Positions 8,633 to 17,877 are shown, counted from the stretch's first letter. The stretch is 64,000 bases of DNA from Halomonas qaidamensis (GCF_025917315.1 NZ_CP080627.1:1984001-2048000); one strand, 5' to 3'. Made by a program: numbers and translations. Notes: generated by a model from the letters alone, not told the origin.

Positions 8633-10171
8633 ATGTTTGAAGTGTTAATTTTATCATTTGCTTTTATCTTTGGGATTATTGCCCGCCAGTTCAGCTTACC
8701 ACCTCTGGTGGGCTTTTTGGTCGCTGGCTTTGCACTCAACGCTTTTGGCCCCAGTGTGGGCCTCCCTAGTGAAGCAGGGCCGCTGCTGGAGCATCTTGCC
8801 CATTTAGGCGTTTTATTGCTGCTTTTCACTATCGGCCTAAAATTAAATGTAAGGAGCCTTGCTGAGCCAGTCGTGTTAGGCAGTGCTTTCATACATCTAA
8901 TCATTACTTCCTTATTTTTTACTATTAGCTTTGTCGTCTTCTTATCACTACCTATGGACAAAGCAATACTACTTGCCATCGCTCTCTCATTTTCAAGCAC
9001 TGTCCTGGCCGCTAAAGTGCTTGAAGCTAAGCGGGAACTTCGGGCGCTCCACGGCCGGATCGCCATTGGCATTCTGATTATTCAGGACTTGGTCGCTATA
9101 GCTGTTCTAAGTTTCTATAGTGGTCAGTCACCTAGCCCATGGGCATTACTGGTATTTTTACTGCCACTATTTAGACCCCTCCTTTATTGGTTCATGAGCG
9201 TTGCACAACATGATGAGCTGCTCGTCCTTTTTGGCGCTGTATTAGCAATTGCTGTTGGTGGTATGGGTTTTGAAGCAGTAGGTCTAAGCTCAGAAGTAGG
9301 TGCCTTAGTAATGGGGCTCTTGCTTGCAAAACACCCTCGCGCTCAAGAGCTTTCCAAAGCTTTATGGGGAGTGAAAGAAATATTACTAATCAGCTTCTTC
9401 TTACAAATAGGGATGGCTGGTTTGCCTGACACTGATGCGTTAATTTTTGCCGGTGTACTCGCCATTGTCTTACCCTTAAAAGGGCTGTTATTTTTTGCGC
9501 TCTTAATTGCATTCCGTATTCGAGCGCGCAACGCTTTTTTGGGCGGTTTAAGCCTCACCGCCTACAGTGAGTTTGGCCTAATCGTTGCTTCCGGTATTTT
9601 AGAGGAGTGGCTGGTGCCACTTGCAATCGCTGTTGCGTTGTCTTTTGTCATTGCAGCACCGCTGAACCGCTTGGCCCACGGGCTATTTGACCGCTGGGAA
9701 AACAAACTATTACGTTTTGAGCGTAATACTTACCATCCCGATGAACAGCCCGTAAACTTGGGCGGCGCTACCGTACTGGTACTGGGTATGGGGCGAACTG
9801 GAAGTGCTGCCTATGATTTTTTTAAGGAGAAGGGGCTGTCAGTTGCAGGCGTTGATTCTGATCCAACCAAAGCAGAGAACGAACGTCACGTTTCTTATGG
9901 CGATATAGAAGACGTAGGCTTCTGGCATCAACTAGATATTGCCGGACTCAAGGCAATAACATTAGCGACACCAGATCTGGAAAGTAAATTAATTGCAGCC
10001 CGAGAGCTACGTAAAGCAGGTTTTACAGGACAACTTTTTGCTGGCATAAATTTTCAAGATGAAGCCGCCCCACTACATGAAGCAGGGGTCAATCAAACTT
10101 ACCTACTAATGACTGGTGCAGGCATTGGTATCGCGGAAAAAGCGTGGGAAAGCCTTCAATCTAATCCTTGA
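8633..10171 (+). CDS. Cation:proton antiporter with RCK/TrkA-N domain (KefB/KefC-like)
   Basis: The 512-residue protein pairs an N-terminal CPA2-type Na+(K+)/H+ exchanger domain (about 380 residues, ~12 helices, starting MFEVLILSFAFIFGIIARQF) with a C-terminal Rossmann RCK domain. The latter has the nucleotide-binding motif VLVLGMGRTGSAAYDFF near residue 385 and an acidic VDSD at the end of the second strand. Such proteins release K+ or exchange cations under nucleotide or thiol control at the inner membrane. It is shorter than E. coli KefC (620), so it is related but not orthologous. AAGGA precedes the start. Its last 16 bases overlap the convergent metal permease gene. Confidence 0.85.
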   Translation: MFEVLILSFAFIFGIIARQFSLPPLVGFLVAGFALNAFGPSVGLPSEAGPLLEHLAHLGVLLLLFTIGLKLNVRSLAEPVVLGSAFIHLIITSLFFTISFVVFLSLPMDKAILLAIALSFSSTVLAAKVLEAKRELRALHGRIAIGILIIQDLVAIAVLSFYSGQSPSPWALLVFLLPLFRPLLYWFMSVAQHDELLVLFGAVLAIAVGGMGFEAVGLSSEVGALVMGLLLAKHPRAQELSKALWGVKEILLISFFLQIGMAGLPDTDALIFAGVLAIVLPLKGLLFFALLIAFRIRARNAFLGGLSLTAYSEFGLIVASGILEEWLVPLAIAVALSFVIAAPLNRLAHGLFDRWENKLLRFERNTYHPDEQPVNLGGATVLVLGMGRTGSAAYDFFKEKGLSVAGVDSDPTKAENERHVSYGDIEDVGFWHQLDIAGLKAITLATPDLESKLIAARELRKAGFTGQLFAGINFQDEAAPLHEAGVNQTYLLMTGAGIGIAEKAWESLQSNP

Positions 10172-11118
10172 GTATTTGCACCAATCTTGCGATGTCGCCA
10201 TAGGCGCATAAGTACACCATGCCTAGGTGAAAACAACAGTGCTAGAAAAAAGCAACCCGTCGCGACTAAGACAATCGTGCCACCGGAAGCTACATCTAGT
10301 GCATAGGAAAGCCAGAGCCCAACCACAGCCGAGCCAACGCCCACTGCTACAGAAATTAACAGCATTGTTTTAAAACGATCGGTTAACAGATGGGCAGTGG
10401 CTCCTGGGGTAATCAGCATCGCCACCACCAGGATGATACCAACGGTTTCCAAGCTAGCCACAATAGTCAGCGTTAGTAATAGGATCAGCCCGTAATGGAT
10501 GATACCTGTATTAAAACCAAGCGCCTGTGCCTGGGTTGGATCAAATGCATAAAGCATTAACGGCCTGAAAGCGAGCCAAACGACTAATAAAGCAACAAGG
10601 CTGGCAGCCAAGGTAAGTAATAATGCCGACTGCTGAACACCCAGCACATTGCCAAACAAGATGTGCATTAAATGGGTACTGGAGGCAATTTTACTGATCA
10701 GTACAATGCCAAGCGCAAAGGCTCCGGTAAACATAATGCCCATGGCCGCATCTGACTTGATTCGCGTATGGCGTTCAATTGCGCCTATCCCTAACGAGGT
10801 CAGCGCGCCGGTGACGAAAGCACCGATAAAAAAAGGCAGCCCGACCAAATAAGCGATGGCGACACCAGGCAGCACCGCATGGGAAATCGCATCACCCAGC
10901 AGCGACCAACGTTTCAGCACCACATAACAGGAGAGCATGCCGCAGATAGCGCCCACCATCATCGATGTCAGCAATGCTCGCTGCATAAAGGCATACTGAA
11001 ACGCATCGGAAATACTGTCTGGCAGAAGGTTAACGGGCACCATTAGCGCTGCAATTAGCCCACTAACCACGGCGCTACTTATCGTATCTAACAGTTGTAA
11101 CATCTCAATTGTGCCCAT
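10156..11118 (-). CDS. Manganese/zinc ABC transporter, membrane permease
   Basis: The 320-residue protein is an ABC-3 family permease, with eight or nine predicted helices and the family stretch MVGAICGMLSCYVVLKRWSL near residues 55-75 followed by GDAISHAVLPGVA. It forms the membrane channel of a divalent-metal importer with the two genes upstream on the same strand. Its ATG overlaps the ATPase stop by one base (TAATG), so the pair is translationally coupled. The partner binding protein has Mn-type ligands and mntR is divergently oriented, so manganese is favoured over zinc. Confidence 0.9.
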   Translation of the reverse strand: MGTIEMLQLLDTISSAVVSGLIAALMVPVNLLPDSISDAFQYAFMQRALLTSMMVGAICGMLSCYVVLKRWSLLGDAISHAVLPGVAIAYLVGLPFFIGAFVTGALTSLGIGAIERHTRIKSDAAMGIMFTGAFALGIVLISKIASSTHLMHILFGNVLGVQQSALLLTLAASLVALLVVWLAFRPLMLYAFDPTQAQALGFNTGIIHYGLILLLTLTIVASLETVGIILVVAMLITPGATAHLLTDRFKTMLLISVAVGVGSAVVGLWLSYALDVASGGTIVLVATGCFFLALLFSPRHGVLMRLWRHRKIGANTQGLD

Positions 11119-11942
11119 TACTTATGCGCTAGCGCAGAATCTTTAGCGCGCTGCGTACGATCGTTTGCCGACTGCTCGATGGAACTGACAGCTAGCTCGG
11201 CTAGCTTGGTATCACTTAGCATCTCTTCAGGCGATCCTTCGCCACGAATAAAGCGGTTGATGAGCACAACATGATCCACATAACGGCGTGCCCCAGGCAT
11301 ATCGTGGGTAACCATTACGATCGTCCTGCCTGCTTCTCGCTCGCGTTTTAATACATCTAGAATGAGCTGCTCACTGGGTGGATCAACGCCCGCTAAAGGT
11401 TCGTCCAACAACAGAATATTGGCTTCTTGAGCTAGTGCTCTAGCGAGCAAAACCCGCTTCTTTTGGCCGCCAGAGAGGGCCCCAATCGGTCGTTCCGCCA
11501 GTGCCAACATATCAACATCGGTTAACGCTTTCTGAACAGCTTGGTGATGGCGAGCGGCCTGCCAGCGCGCAGGTAACAGTTGCCTCCATAAAGGATCACG
11601 GCGCATGTGGCCATAACGCGCGCTCATTACGGTGTCCCGAACCGAAATAGGAAAATCCCACTCGATCGCTTCACGCTGAGCCATATACGCAATACTGCCC
11701 GCCTTGCGATGATGTTCAATCGCCTCGCCAAACGCTTTTATATGCCCGCGAAGCGGCTTCATGCTACCCGTTAAAATATGAAATAACGTCGACTTACCTG
11801 CCCCGTTAGGGCCAACGATAGCTGTCCATTGGCCAGCAGGAAACGCCAAGTGAATATTCTCTAAAACGGGCTGCCGTTGATAGGCTGCATAAAGCCCCTT
11901 CACCTCAATCGCGGCGATTGCACCTGAAACGGACGTGGTCAT
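11118..11942 (-). CDS. Manganese/zinc ABC transporter, ATP-binding protein
   Basis: The 274-residue ATPase has Walker A GPNGAGKST (about residues 43-51), the ABC signature LSGGQKKRV, Walker B ILLLDEPLAGVD and the switch histidine in VMVTHDM. It is the size expected for ZnuC/MntA-type ATPases and powers import of Mn2+ or Zn2+ through the adjacent permease. The start follows the binding-protein stop by six bases, and its stop overlaps the permease start. The whole importer is one leftward operon opposite mntR, so repression by MntR in high manganese is the likely control (inference). Confidence 0.92.
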   Translation of the reverse strand: MTTSVSGAIAAIEVKGLYAAYQRQPVLENIHLAFPAGQWTAIVGPNGAGKSTLFHILTGSMKPLRGHIKAFGEAIEHHRKAGSIAYMAQREAIEWDFPISVRDTVMSARYGHMRRDPLWRQLLPARWQAARHHQAVQKALTDVDMLALAERPIGALSGGQKKRVLLARALAQEANILLLDEPLAGVDPPSEQLILDVLKREREAGRTIVMVTHDMPGARRYVDHVVLINRFIRGEGSPEEMLSDTKLAELAVSSIEQSANDRTQRAKDSALAHK

Positions 11943-11948
11943 ATAAAC

Positions 11949-12884
11949 TTACTCAGTTGCCAAGTAACGACGCAGTAATTCCACGTTATGGCGTTGCATT
12001 GAAAAGTAATCGGCAGCTTCACCGTCAGGCTCGCTTAACGAATCAACGTAAAGTGGTCCAGCCACGGGCAGGCCCGTATCACGCGCAATACTGGTTACAT
12101 GCCGATCTGAAATAGTGCTTTCCCAAAAAAGCGCTGCGGGCTGGCGTTCATTAATCATATCAATGACCCGCATCAACTGGCGAGGAGAGCCTTCCGTTTC
12201 TGAGTTGGTTCCCCAGATACCATCGTGTTCAAAATGGTAAGCGTCCGAAAAATAGAGAAACGCCGCTTCGCTTGAAAGCAGAACCCGACGATCTTCAGGA
12301 ATAACTTCCAGCGCTTCCTGCAATTCAACATGTAGCTCATGGAGTTGGTTTTTCAACTCAGCGGCACGCTGCTGAATAGCATCCGCTTTTTGCGGCAAGC
12401 TATCTTCTAGTACGTTGGCAATCGCCTGCACGTAGGCGCCAGCCGCACGAGGATCCATCCACAAGTGTGGGTCGATATCGCCTTCCATCTCACCTGTAAC
12501 GATAGATTGAGTGGGGTACTCCGATGCCTCAGCAACCGCTACGATGGGAACATCTTCAGTGACCGTAGCCTCCACTTGGCGCATCCACTGCTCTAGCTGG
12601 TAGCCGTTATAGAACACCACGTCGGCATCTTCCAACGCAGCAAAGTTATCGGGTGTTAGCTCCCATTCATGTACTTCAGCATTCACAGGAGTAAGCACAG
12701 TTACGCTGGCGTCTTCACCCGCCACGCCTTTAACCAAATCACCCAGCACCGAAAATGTCACGGCTATGTTAATAGGTGCCTGATTCAGTTCTTCCGCCTG
12801 TGCAGAGGATATCGCGCCTGAAAAGATCACTGAGGCGCTTAACATTACCCAACCGTACTGCGTGCTCCCAAGCTGCTTAGTCAT
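11949..12884 (-). CDS. Manganese/zinc ABC transporter, periplasmic binding protein
   Basis: A 311-residue solute-binding protein of the ZnuA/PsaA cluster. The N terminus is a signal peptide cut near SSAQA-EE (residue 30). The four expected metal ligands are visible: His72 in NAEVHEW, His140 in DIDPHLWMDP, Glu206 in LSSEAAF and Asp281 in LYVDSLS. The His-His-Glu-Asp set is the manganese-type pattern (PsaA/MntC), whereas zinc proteins usually have three histidines. There is no long His-rich loop, again against zinc. It is the first gene of the operon and faces mntR across 153 bp. Confidence 0.92.
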   Translation of the reverse strand: MTKQLGSTQYGWVMLSASVIFSGAISSAQAEELNQAPINIAVTFSVLGDLVKGVAGEDASVTVLTPVNAEVHEWELTPDNFAALEDADVVFYNGYQLEQWMRQVEATVTEDVPIVAVAEASEYPTQSIVTGEMEGDIDPHLWMDPRAAGAYVQAIANVLEDSLPQKADAIQQRAAELKNQLHELHVELQEALEVIPEDRRVLLSSEAAFLYFSDAYHFEHDGIWGTNSETEGSPRQLMRVIDMINERQPAALFWESTISDRHVTSIARDTGLPVAGPLYVDSLSEPDGEAADYFSMQRHNVELLRRYLATE

Positions 12885-12956
12885 TAGTTACTTCTCCTGT
12901 GCTAGGATCCCAACACGTACAACTGTAGCTTAATAAAAAAGCTTTGTGCAAACAGT

Positions 12957-12970
12957 TTAGCCTTGGCTAA
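12957..12970. promoter_or_regulatory. mntR: Candidate MntR operator
   Basis: TTAGCC-TT-GGCTAA is a perfect 6+6 palindrome in the gap between the metal importer and mntR, about 70 bp from each start. DtxR-family repressors bind short A/T-flanked inverted repeats of this kind. Assignment to MntR rests on position. Confidence 0.45.
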
Positions 12971-13037
12971 CAATTATCTGAAAAAATGCGCTACCATCAC
13001 CAATTAACGTTTCCACTAACCTTGATAAACTTTGCCA

Positions 13038-13550
13038 ATGAGTGAATACCAACAGCAGCACTCTTCAACTGACTTGCCGTCTGACTCTCCTGCTAGCTCT
13101 TCCACTGCGCAGGGGCAAAGTGGAGATGCACTTCCTCCCGTGGAGCAGCATGCACAGCAGTATGAAACCGTACGCAATGCTCACGAAACCGAGTTAATTG
13201 AAGACTATGTCGAGTTAATCGGCGATTTATTACGTCACCGTGGGGAAGCTCGCGCTGCAGATATCGCAAATCGAATGGCAGTGACCCAGGCCACCGTTTC
13301 TAAAATGATTCGCCGCCTGAACGAGCTAGGCTTGGTGACAAGCAAGCCCTATCGCTCGCTTTTCCTTACCGAGGAAGGGCAAAAAATGGCCGAAATTTCC
13401 CGGGCACGCCACGATGTTGTGTTGCATTTTTTGCGAGCTTTGGGAGTAGATGACAGCACGGCCCGCATTGATGCCGAAGGCATGGAACACCATGTTAGCG
13501 ATACAACGCTGTCCATCATGAAGCGCTTTACTGAACAGCAGCAAAAATAG
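13038..13550 (+). CDS. mntR: Manganese-responsive regulator MntR (DtxR family)
   Basis: The 170-residue product starts at the ATG at 13038; a TTG two codons earlier is less likely. After a polar Gln/Ser-rich tail of about 40 residues come a winged helix (EDYVELIGDLLRHRG, ADIANRMAVTQATVSKMIRRL) and a dimerisation domain with the metal-site pattern ARHDVVLHFLRALG and EGMEHHVSD. There is no SH3 domain, as in MntR proteins. It represses manganese uptake when Mn2+ is plentiful. The importer genes face it, supporting the call. The extended N-terminal tail resembles that of E. coli MntR. Confidence 0.9.
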   Translation: MSEYQQQHSSTDLPSDSPASSSTAQGQSGDALPPVEQHAQQYETVRNAHETELIEDYVELIGDLLRHRGEARAADIANRMAVTQATVSKMIRRLNELGLVTSKPYRSLFLTEEGQKMAEISRARHDVVLHFLRALGVDDSTARIDAEGMEHHVSDTTLSIMKRFTEQQQK

Positions 13551-13786
13551 CCAAAAATAGTTATTTATCAGCATTTTACAACATAAATTTATAACAGAGC
13601 CTTATAATAAAACTTTCTATTAGTACTGTTTATTGACACTTTCTAAGTATAGTTATTCATTATCGCTTACTCATTACGCGTGCGGGCATACCCACACGCC
13701 TTACTACCATCAATGTCCATGTTAGGGCATACAATGTTCAGCATTACTATTTTCGTTGACTGGCTATCTTGATAGCGGAGCACTCC

Positions 13787-15067
13787 ATGGATGACGTCAC
13801 CAGTCAGTTTATTATTGACAACCAAACTAGCCTTCATCTAGCCATTGCCCTGCTATTGGGCGCTATTATTGGTTTAGAGCGCGGATGGGATGCCAGGAAA
13901 CAAGCCAGCGGAGAACGAATTGCCGGTATTCGCACCTTTGCCCTGATTGGCCTGCTAGGGGGCGTGGCTGCCCTGCTGGCAAAAGAAGTTACCGAGTGGG
14001 CCTTTCCAGTCCTGCTCATTAGCGTAGTGGCTATGGCTCTGGTGGCATTTAATGAAAGGCTCACCCATATACGTAATTTCAGTATCACTGGCACCATCGG
14101 CATCGTGCTCACCTTCTGCTATGGCGCTATTGCCGTTGCCATAGACCCAGCCATCGCCACCGCTGCCGCGGTAGTAACAGCACTACTGTTAGATAACAAG
14201 CAGGAGATACATGGGCTAATCGATAAGCTGCAAGAACACGAGTTAGATGCAGCTTTAAAGCTGCTGGTTATCTCAGTCGTGATGCTGCCCTTGCTGCCGA
14301 ATGAAGACTTAGGTCCTGGCGGCGTTCTCAACCCGCAAGAAATTTGGTGGATGGTTGTACTGATCGCCTCGGTTTCCTTTGTAGGCTACTTCGCCATTCG
14401 GCTGGCAGGTACTAGCAAAGGCATTCTGTTTACCAGCCTGTTTGCGGGACTCAGCTCCTCTACCGCTTTAACACTGCACTATGCTAGGCAATCCAAGCTC
14501 TCGCCAGACGTAAGCCCACAGTTTGCTAGTGGCATTCTCATTGCTTGCGGCACTATGTTCCCACGCATTCTGATCTACTGTGCCTTGATTAACCCTGCGC
14601 TATTACCCAGGCTGGTATGGCCTATTGTGGTGATGACCCTGTTACTGTACATACCTGCCTTTTTCATCTGGAAGCGATACGCGAAGCGCCTAAACGTAGG
14701 TCGACCGGAACTTACCCAAAATCCTTTAGATTTAAAACCCGCGCTGCTGTTTGGCCTATTATTGGTGGCTATCCTTCTGTTGGGGGAGTTCCTGCAGGCA
14801 TGGCTAGGTGATTTGGGCATTTACGTGCTGGCAGCCACCTCCGGAATAGCCGATGTAGATGCTATCACCCTGTCACTAACTCGGATGTCTCAGGACTCGC
14901 TAGCCCTGCAAACAGCCGTCATCGGCATTGTCATCGCAGCAGCCACCAACAACTTAGTAAAATCGGCTATCGCTGGTGCCATTGGCTGCAAAGAATTGGG
15001 TATACAGGTGGCGGGGCCTATGCTGTTGTCATTAGCGGCTGGGTTAACAGTCGCATGGCTTCAATAG
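13787..15067 (+). CDS. MgtC/SapB-DUF4010 membrane protein
   Basis: The 426-residue inner-membrane protein begins at the ATG at 13787, with GGAG six bases upstream; an earlier in-frame TTG has no such site. The N-terminal ~140 residues are the MgtC/SapB domain, with LLLGAIIGLERGWDAR and the GIRTFALIGLLGG motif. The remainder is a DUF4010-type bundle of helices (for example AGTSKGILFTSLFAGLSSST). The family is linked to growth at low Mg2+ or other metal stress, but its biochemical activity is unresolved. It follows mntR with 236 bp of AT-rich DNA. That gap contains an imperfect hairpin (13678-13699) but no gene I can support. Confidence 0.8.
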   Translation: MDDVTSQFIIDNQTSLHLAIALLLGAIIGLERGWDARKQASGERIAGIRTFALIGLLGGVAALLAKEVTEWAFPVLLISVVAMALVAFNERLTHIRNFSITGTIGIVLTFCYGAIAVAIDPAIATAAAVVTALLLDNKQEIHGLIDKLQEHELDAALKLLVISVVMLPLLPNEDLGPGGVLNPQEIWWMVVLIASVSFVGYFAIRLAGTSKGILFTSLFAGLSSSTALTLHYARQSKLSPDVSPQFASGILIACGTMFPRILIYCALINPALLPRLVWPIVVMTLLLYIPAFFIWKRYAKRLNVGRPELTQNPLDLKPALLFGLLLVAILLLGEFLQAWLGDLGIYVLAATSGIADVDAITLSLTRMSQDSLALQTAVIGIVIAAATNNLVKSAIAGAIGCKELGIQVAGPMLLSLAAGLTVAWLQ

Positions 15068-15125
15068 ATCAGATTAACGTGGTGGGCAATAAAACGCTTT
15101 CAACAACTCGTTTTCAGACACGCGT

Positions 15126-15153
15126 TTTCAAGTACTCGCTTTCAAGTACTCGC
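15126..15153. repeat. Two perfect 14-bp direct repeats
   Basis: TTTCAAGTACTCGC occurs twice back to back, with a degenerate third copy just upstream, in the gap between two convergent genes. No function is apparent. Confidence 0.85.
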
Positions 15154-15169
15154 TCCTTTAAGACGGTAC

Positions 15170-15514
15170 TTAAAGACGTCTTGAGGCAAGGGCGTGGTCG
15201 AACTCTTCGCGGTAGGCCATGCGATGCGATGCAGGATCTTCCGGCAGGCGGCCAAGCGCCACTGCCAACTCAAAGAACCCCGGCCCGGGCAGGTCGCCCC
15301 GCCGACTGATCACTAGAGCTGCCATCATTGGGCGTTCGGCGGCAATATCCTCGCGCATCATAATTTCCAGCGCTTCCGTGACCTGCCGTATGGTACCAGG
15401 CGGCGTTAACTGCATGGCTGCCGCGGCGTCTCGATAGGTAGTAGGCACGGCGTTATCAGGCAGCGACTGCAGCCATGCACGCAAACGAAGCACCAACGAG
15501 GTTTGATGTGTCAC
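15170..15514 (-). CDS. Conserved-looking 114-residue protein of unknown function
   Basis: The protein is soluble, with no signal peptide or membrane segment. Residues ~22-50 (PTTYRDAAAAMQLTPPGTIR) look like a small helical, possibly HTH-like unit. They are followed by RPMMAALVISRRGDLPGPGF, a pattern faintly like that of alkyltransferase-like DNA-binding proteins, and a tail matching nothing I know. I do not assign a function. The gene is isolated, with tandem repeats directly upstream of its start and a short gap to the convergent MgtC-type gene. Confidence 0.6.
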   Translation of the reverse strand: MTHQTSLVLRLRAWLQSLPDNAVPTTYRDAAAAMQLTPPGTIRQVTEALEIMMREDIAAERPMMAALVISRRGDLPGPGFFELAVALGRLPEDPASHRMAYREEFDHALASRRL

Positions 15515-15524
15515 TGGAGTGCTC

Positions 15525-15575
15525 CTTTTGCTTGATGATTGGTTTTGCTTGATGATTCGTTTTGCTTGATTATTG
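15525..15575. repeat. Three tandem copies of a 17-bp unit upstream of the 114-residue gene
   Basis: The unit reads GTTTTGCTTGATGATTN with one or two changes per copy and begins ten bases upstream of the start at 15514. It therefore occupies the leader or promoter of that gene on the minus strand. It may be neutral slippage or an iterated binding site. Confidence 0.8.
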
Positions 15576-15678
15576 AGCTGTACTGCCGCTTAGCAGGTTA
15601 ACTGAACCAAGGGCCGGGGCGTATGGAGTGCGCTGCCGCGTCATGCATCTGCCTATTAACTGGCCGTCTATTAACTAG

Positions 15679-16440
15679 CTATTCATTACCTGCCACCTTG
15701 GCAGGCATGCCAAGACGACCGATACCAGGCAGCTTGATAGCAGGACGCATAAAATCAATGCCCGCGCTCAGCCCCAACAGATTAATTTCCAATCCCTCTT
15801 CCAGCGCAAACATAATGCCCATCACCCCACCAAGGGAAAGCTGATAGCCAGAGCCGCTGGGCACTGTGGCAGCAACACCATTAAACAAATAATCTTTACC
15901 AACCGCAGTGGTTGGCAATGCAACGTCTAAGCCTTCGACCTCTCTTATTACCCAGGCAATAAAGCTATTACTGTTAGGGCCAGGCCATACCCGATAAAGG
16001 TCGGCTTGGGGATAGCGCGCCACGGCTTCGGCAATCCTTGGTATCAAGCGTGCAGCTTCTTCACCACGATAGTCTGCCAGTAGTTCTGGAGGGTTACCAA
16101 ACCACGCCCGGTCAGGGGTATCGATTGACGAAACCACGGTTGGCCGACGCCAGCTCAATACCTGGTGCAGCCGATAGTCCGCCGCCCCTTCTGCTTTTGT
16201 TGCAATCCAGATATGGACACCAAATGCTCCGCGCCAGTTATAAGCACGCGCGGCATAAACCTGAACAACGGCCTCTTGCACGCTCTCAGGGTCAGGCGCT
16301 AAACCCGCTGAAGAACGATCAAGGGTTGACCAGTGACCATCAGTGTCTACTTGATTGCTCGCCAATAGCCAGGCAGGCCCCGCAAGCAGTAGCGCTAATA
16401 ACGCGACCAGGCCAAACAGCCAGCGCAGTATAGGTTTCAT
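15679..16440 (-). CDS. DUF3750 domain membrane-anchored protein
   Basis: The 253-residue protein opens with a hydrophobic segment (ILRWLFGLVALLALLLAGPAW), probably an uncleaved anchor or signal. The rest is a periplasmic domain that I recognise as DUF3750 from the AARAYNWRGAFGVHIWIATK, WRRPTVVSS and VWPGPNSNSF stretches. Family members are found in many Gram-negative bacteria without an assigned function. The Asn-Trp-Arg and His-Ile-Trp core and the Pro-Gly-Pro-Asn-Ser-Asn segment could form an active site, but this is speculation. It lies between an unknown gene and the 4.5S RNA, on the same strand as both. Confidence 0.7.
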   Translation of the reverse strand: MKPILRWLFGLVALLALLLAGPAWLLASNQVDTDGHWSTLDRSSAGLAPDPESVQEAVVQVYAARAYNWRGAFGVHIWIATKAEGAADYRLHQVLSWRRPTVVSSIDTPDRAWFGNPPELLADYRGEEAARLIPRIAEAVARYPQADLYRVWPGPNSNSFIAWVIREVEGLDVALPTTAVGKDYLFNGVAATVPSGSGYQLSLGGVMGIMFALEEGLEINLLGLSAGIDFMRPAIKLPGIGRLGMPAKVAGNE

Positions 16441-16590
16441 AGGGTTATCCAGAGCAAAAGTATCTGAATACCTGAATTAACGAGAATGCGCAAACAAAGG
16501 CACAACAACCAATGGTGCTGGTAAGAGGGTAATAATAGGGCAAATACAAGAAAAAATAGAACGGCGGGGAAAAACCAAAGCAGAAATGGA

Positions 16591-16700
<110 letters not shown>

Positions 16701-16748
16701 ATAACGGCACACTCTGATACTTAACATATGAATGTGCTAACGCTGATG

Positions 16749-16825
16749 TGGTGGCTACGCCCTGATTTGAACAGGGGACCCCATCATTATGAGTGATGTG
16801 CTCTAACCAGCTGAGCTACGTAGCC
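16749..16825 (-). tRNA. tRNA-Met (elongator, anticodon CAT)
   Basis: The minus-strand sequence folds as a complete 77-nt tRNA. It has a GGCTACG acceptor stem paired with CGTAGCC, a D arm GCTCAGCTGGTTAGAGC, an anticodon loop CTCATAA with anticodon CAT, a TTCAAAT T loop and an encoded 3' ACCA. The GGCTACG acceptor end is that of elongator tRNA-Met, not the initiator. It is transcribed towards the 4.5S RNA gene. Confidence 0.97.
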
Positions 16826-16944
16826 TTTTCCTCATCAACGGGTGCAGATTATGCCTATCTTAACGACGAAAGGCAAGCCGAAAACGACCTGCCTTTTGTT
16901 CAATAACCTTGAATGTGAAAAATACGCTTAGAGGCAGTGCGTGC

Positions 16945-17877
16945 TTATAAAGCTTCTCGGACTGCCGACAGTGCTTCTCCGCCATCACGGGTCGTCACCC
17001 CTTCAAGCCACACTTCTAACACATCACTGTTGTCGTTAAGATAACTGCGTGCGGCCTCTCGCGGGTCTACCCCATCGTCCATGATGGCACTCATCAATTG
17101 GTTTTCCATTTCCAGCGTGAACGTCATATTTTTTAGCAGTTCACCAACATTTGGACACGCATCAACAAACCCTGCCCGGGTATTGGTATGCACAGTTGCA
17201 CCTCCCAAGTTGGGTCCAAAATAGTCATCGGCACCCGATAAATATGCCATCTCAAAATTAGTGTTCATGGGATGTGGCTCCCAGCCTAAAAACACCATCC
17301 ATTTTTCATTGGGCACCCGCGCGCGAAGCTCAGCCAGCATGCCCGCCTCGCTCGAATCAACGACTTGCCAATCACCTAGCCCATAAGCGTTGTCATCAAT
17401 CATTTGCTCAATGAGTTCATTGCCATCGTTGCCAGCTTCGATGCCGTGCAAGCGTTGCTCAAACTGATCAGCATGCTCTGCCAAATCGTTAACCGAGGTT
17501 ACGCCCGCATCATAAACATATTGTGGTACTGCCAGGGTGTACTTGGCACCTTCAAGGTTGACCACTAAACGCTCAACCTCACCGCGCTCTACATAGGGGT
17601 CACTGATTGAAGCCATCGAGGGCATCCAGTTCCCTAAAAAAACGTCAAAATCATTGTTACGCATACCCGCGTAAGCAATGGGCACCGAAACGGTATCAAC
17701 ACGGGTTTCATAGCCAAGCGCTTCTAACACTTCGGTAGCCAGCGCCGTCGTTGCGGTGATATCGGTCCAACCCACTTCTGCGAAGCGAACCCTACTACAC
17801 TCGTTTGCATAGGCAGCCGCCGGTAAACAGGCTGTCAGTAATAACGTGCTTACGCTTCGTGTATATGTGCGTTTCAT
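16945..17877 (-). CDS. choX: Choline/betaine ABC transporter periplasmic binding protein ChoX
   Basis: A 310-residue OpuAC/ProX-family binding protein. I place the start at the ATG at 17877 (MKRTYTRSVS), which gives a proper signal peptide cut near AYA-NE; a longer frame upstream has no signal sequence. The ligand cage of such proteins uses aromatic residues, and suitable ones appear in VGWTD, LGNWMPSM and FLGWEPHPMN. It delivers choline or betaine to an inner-membrane permease, but no cognate permease or ATPase lies in this window. It is divergent from betI, with the operator between, so choline-responsive control is likely. Confidence 0.9.
   Translation of the reverse strand: MKRTYTRSVSTLLLTACLPAAAYANECSRVRFAEVGWTDITATTALATEVLEALGYETRVDTVSVPIAYAGMRNNDFDVFLGNWMPSMASISDPYVERGEVERLVVNLEGAKYTLAVPQYVYDAGVTSVNDLAEHADQFEQRLHGIEAGNDGNELIEQMIDDNAYGLGDWQVVDSSEAGMLAELRARVPNEKWMVFLGWEPHPMNTNFEMAYLSGADDYFGPNLGGATVHTNTRAGFVDACPNVGELLKNMTFTLEMENQLMSAIMDDGVDPREAARSYLNDNSDVLEVWLEGVTTRDGGEALSAVREAL

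Noticed and set aside
13678..13699. GCGTGCGGG-CATA-CCCACACGC hairpin as a terminator for mntR
   Set aside because: One mismatch, no T run, and over 120 bp past the stop; kept only as a weak structure.
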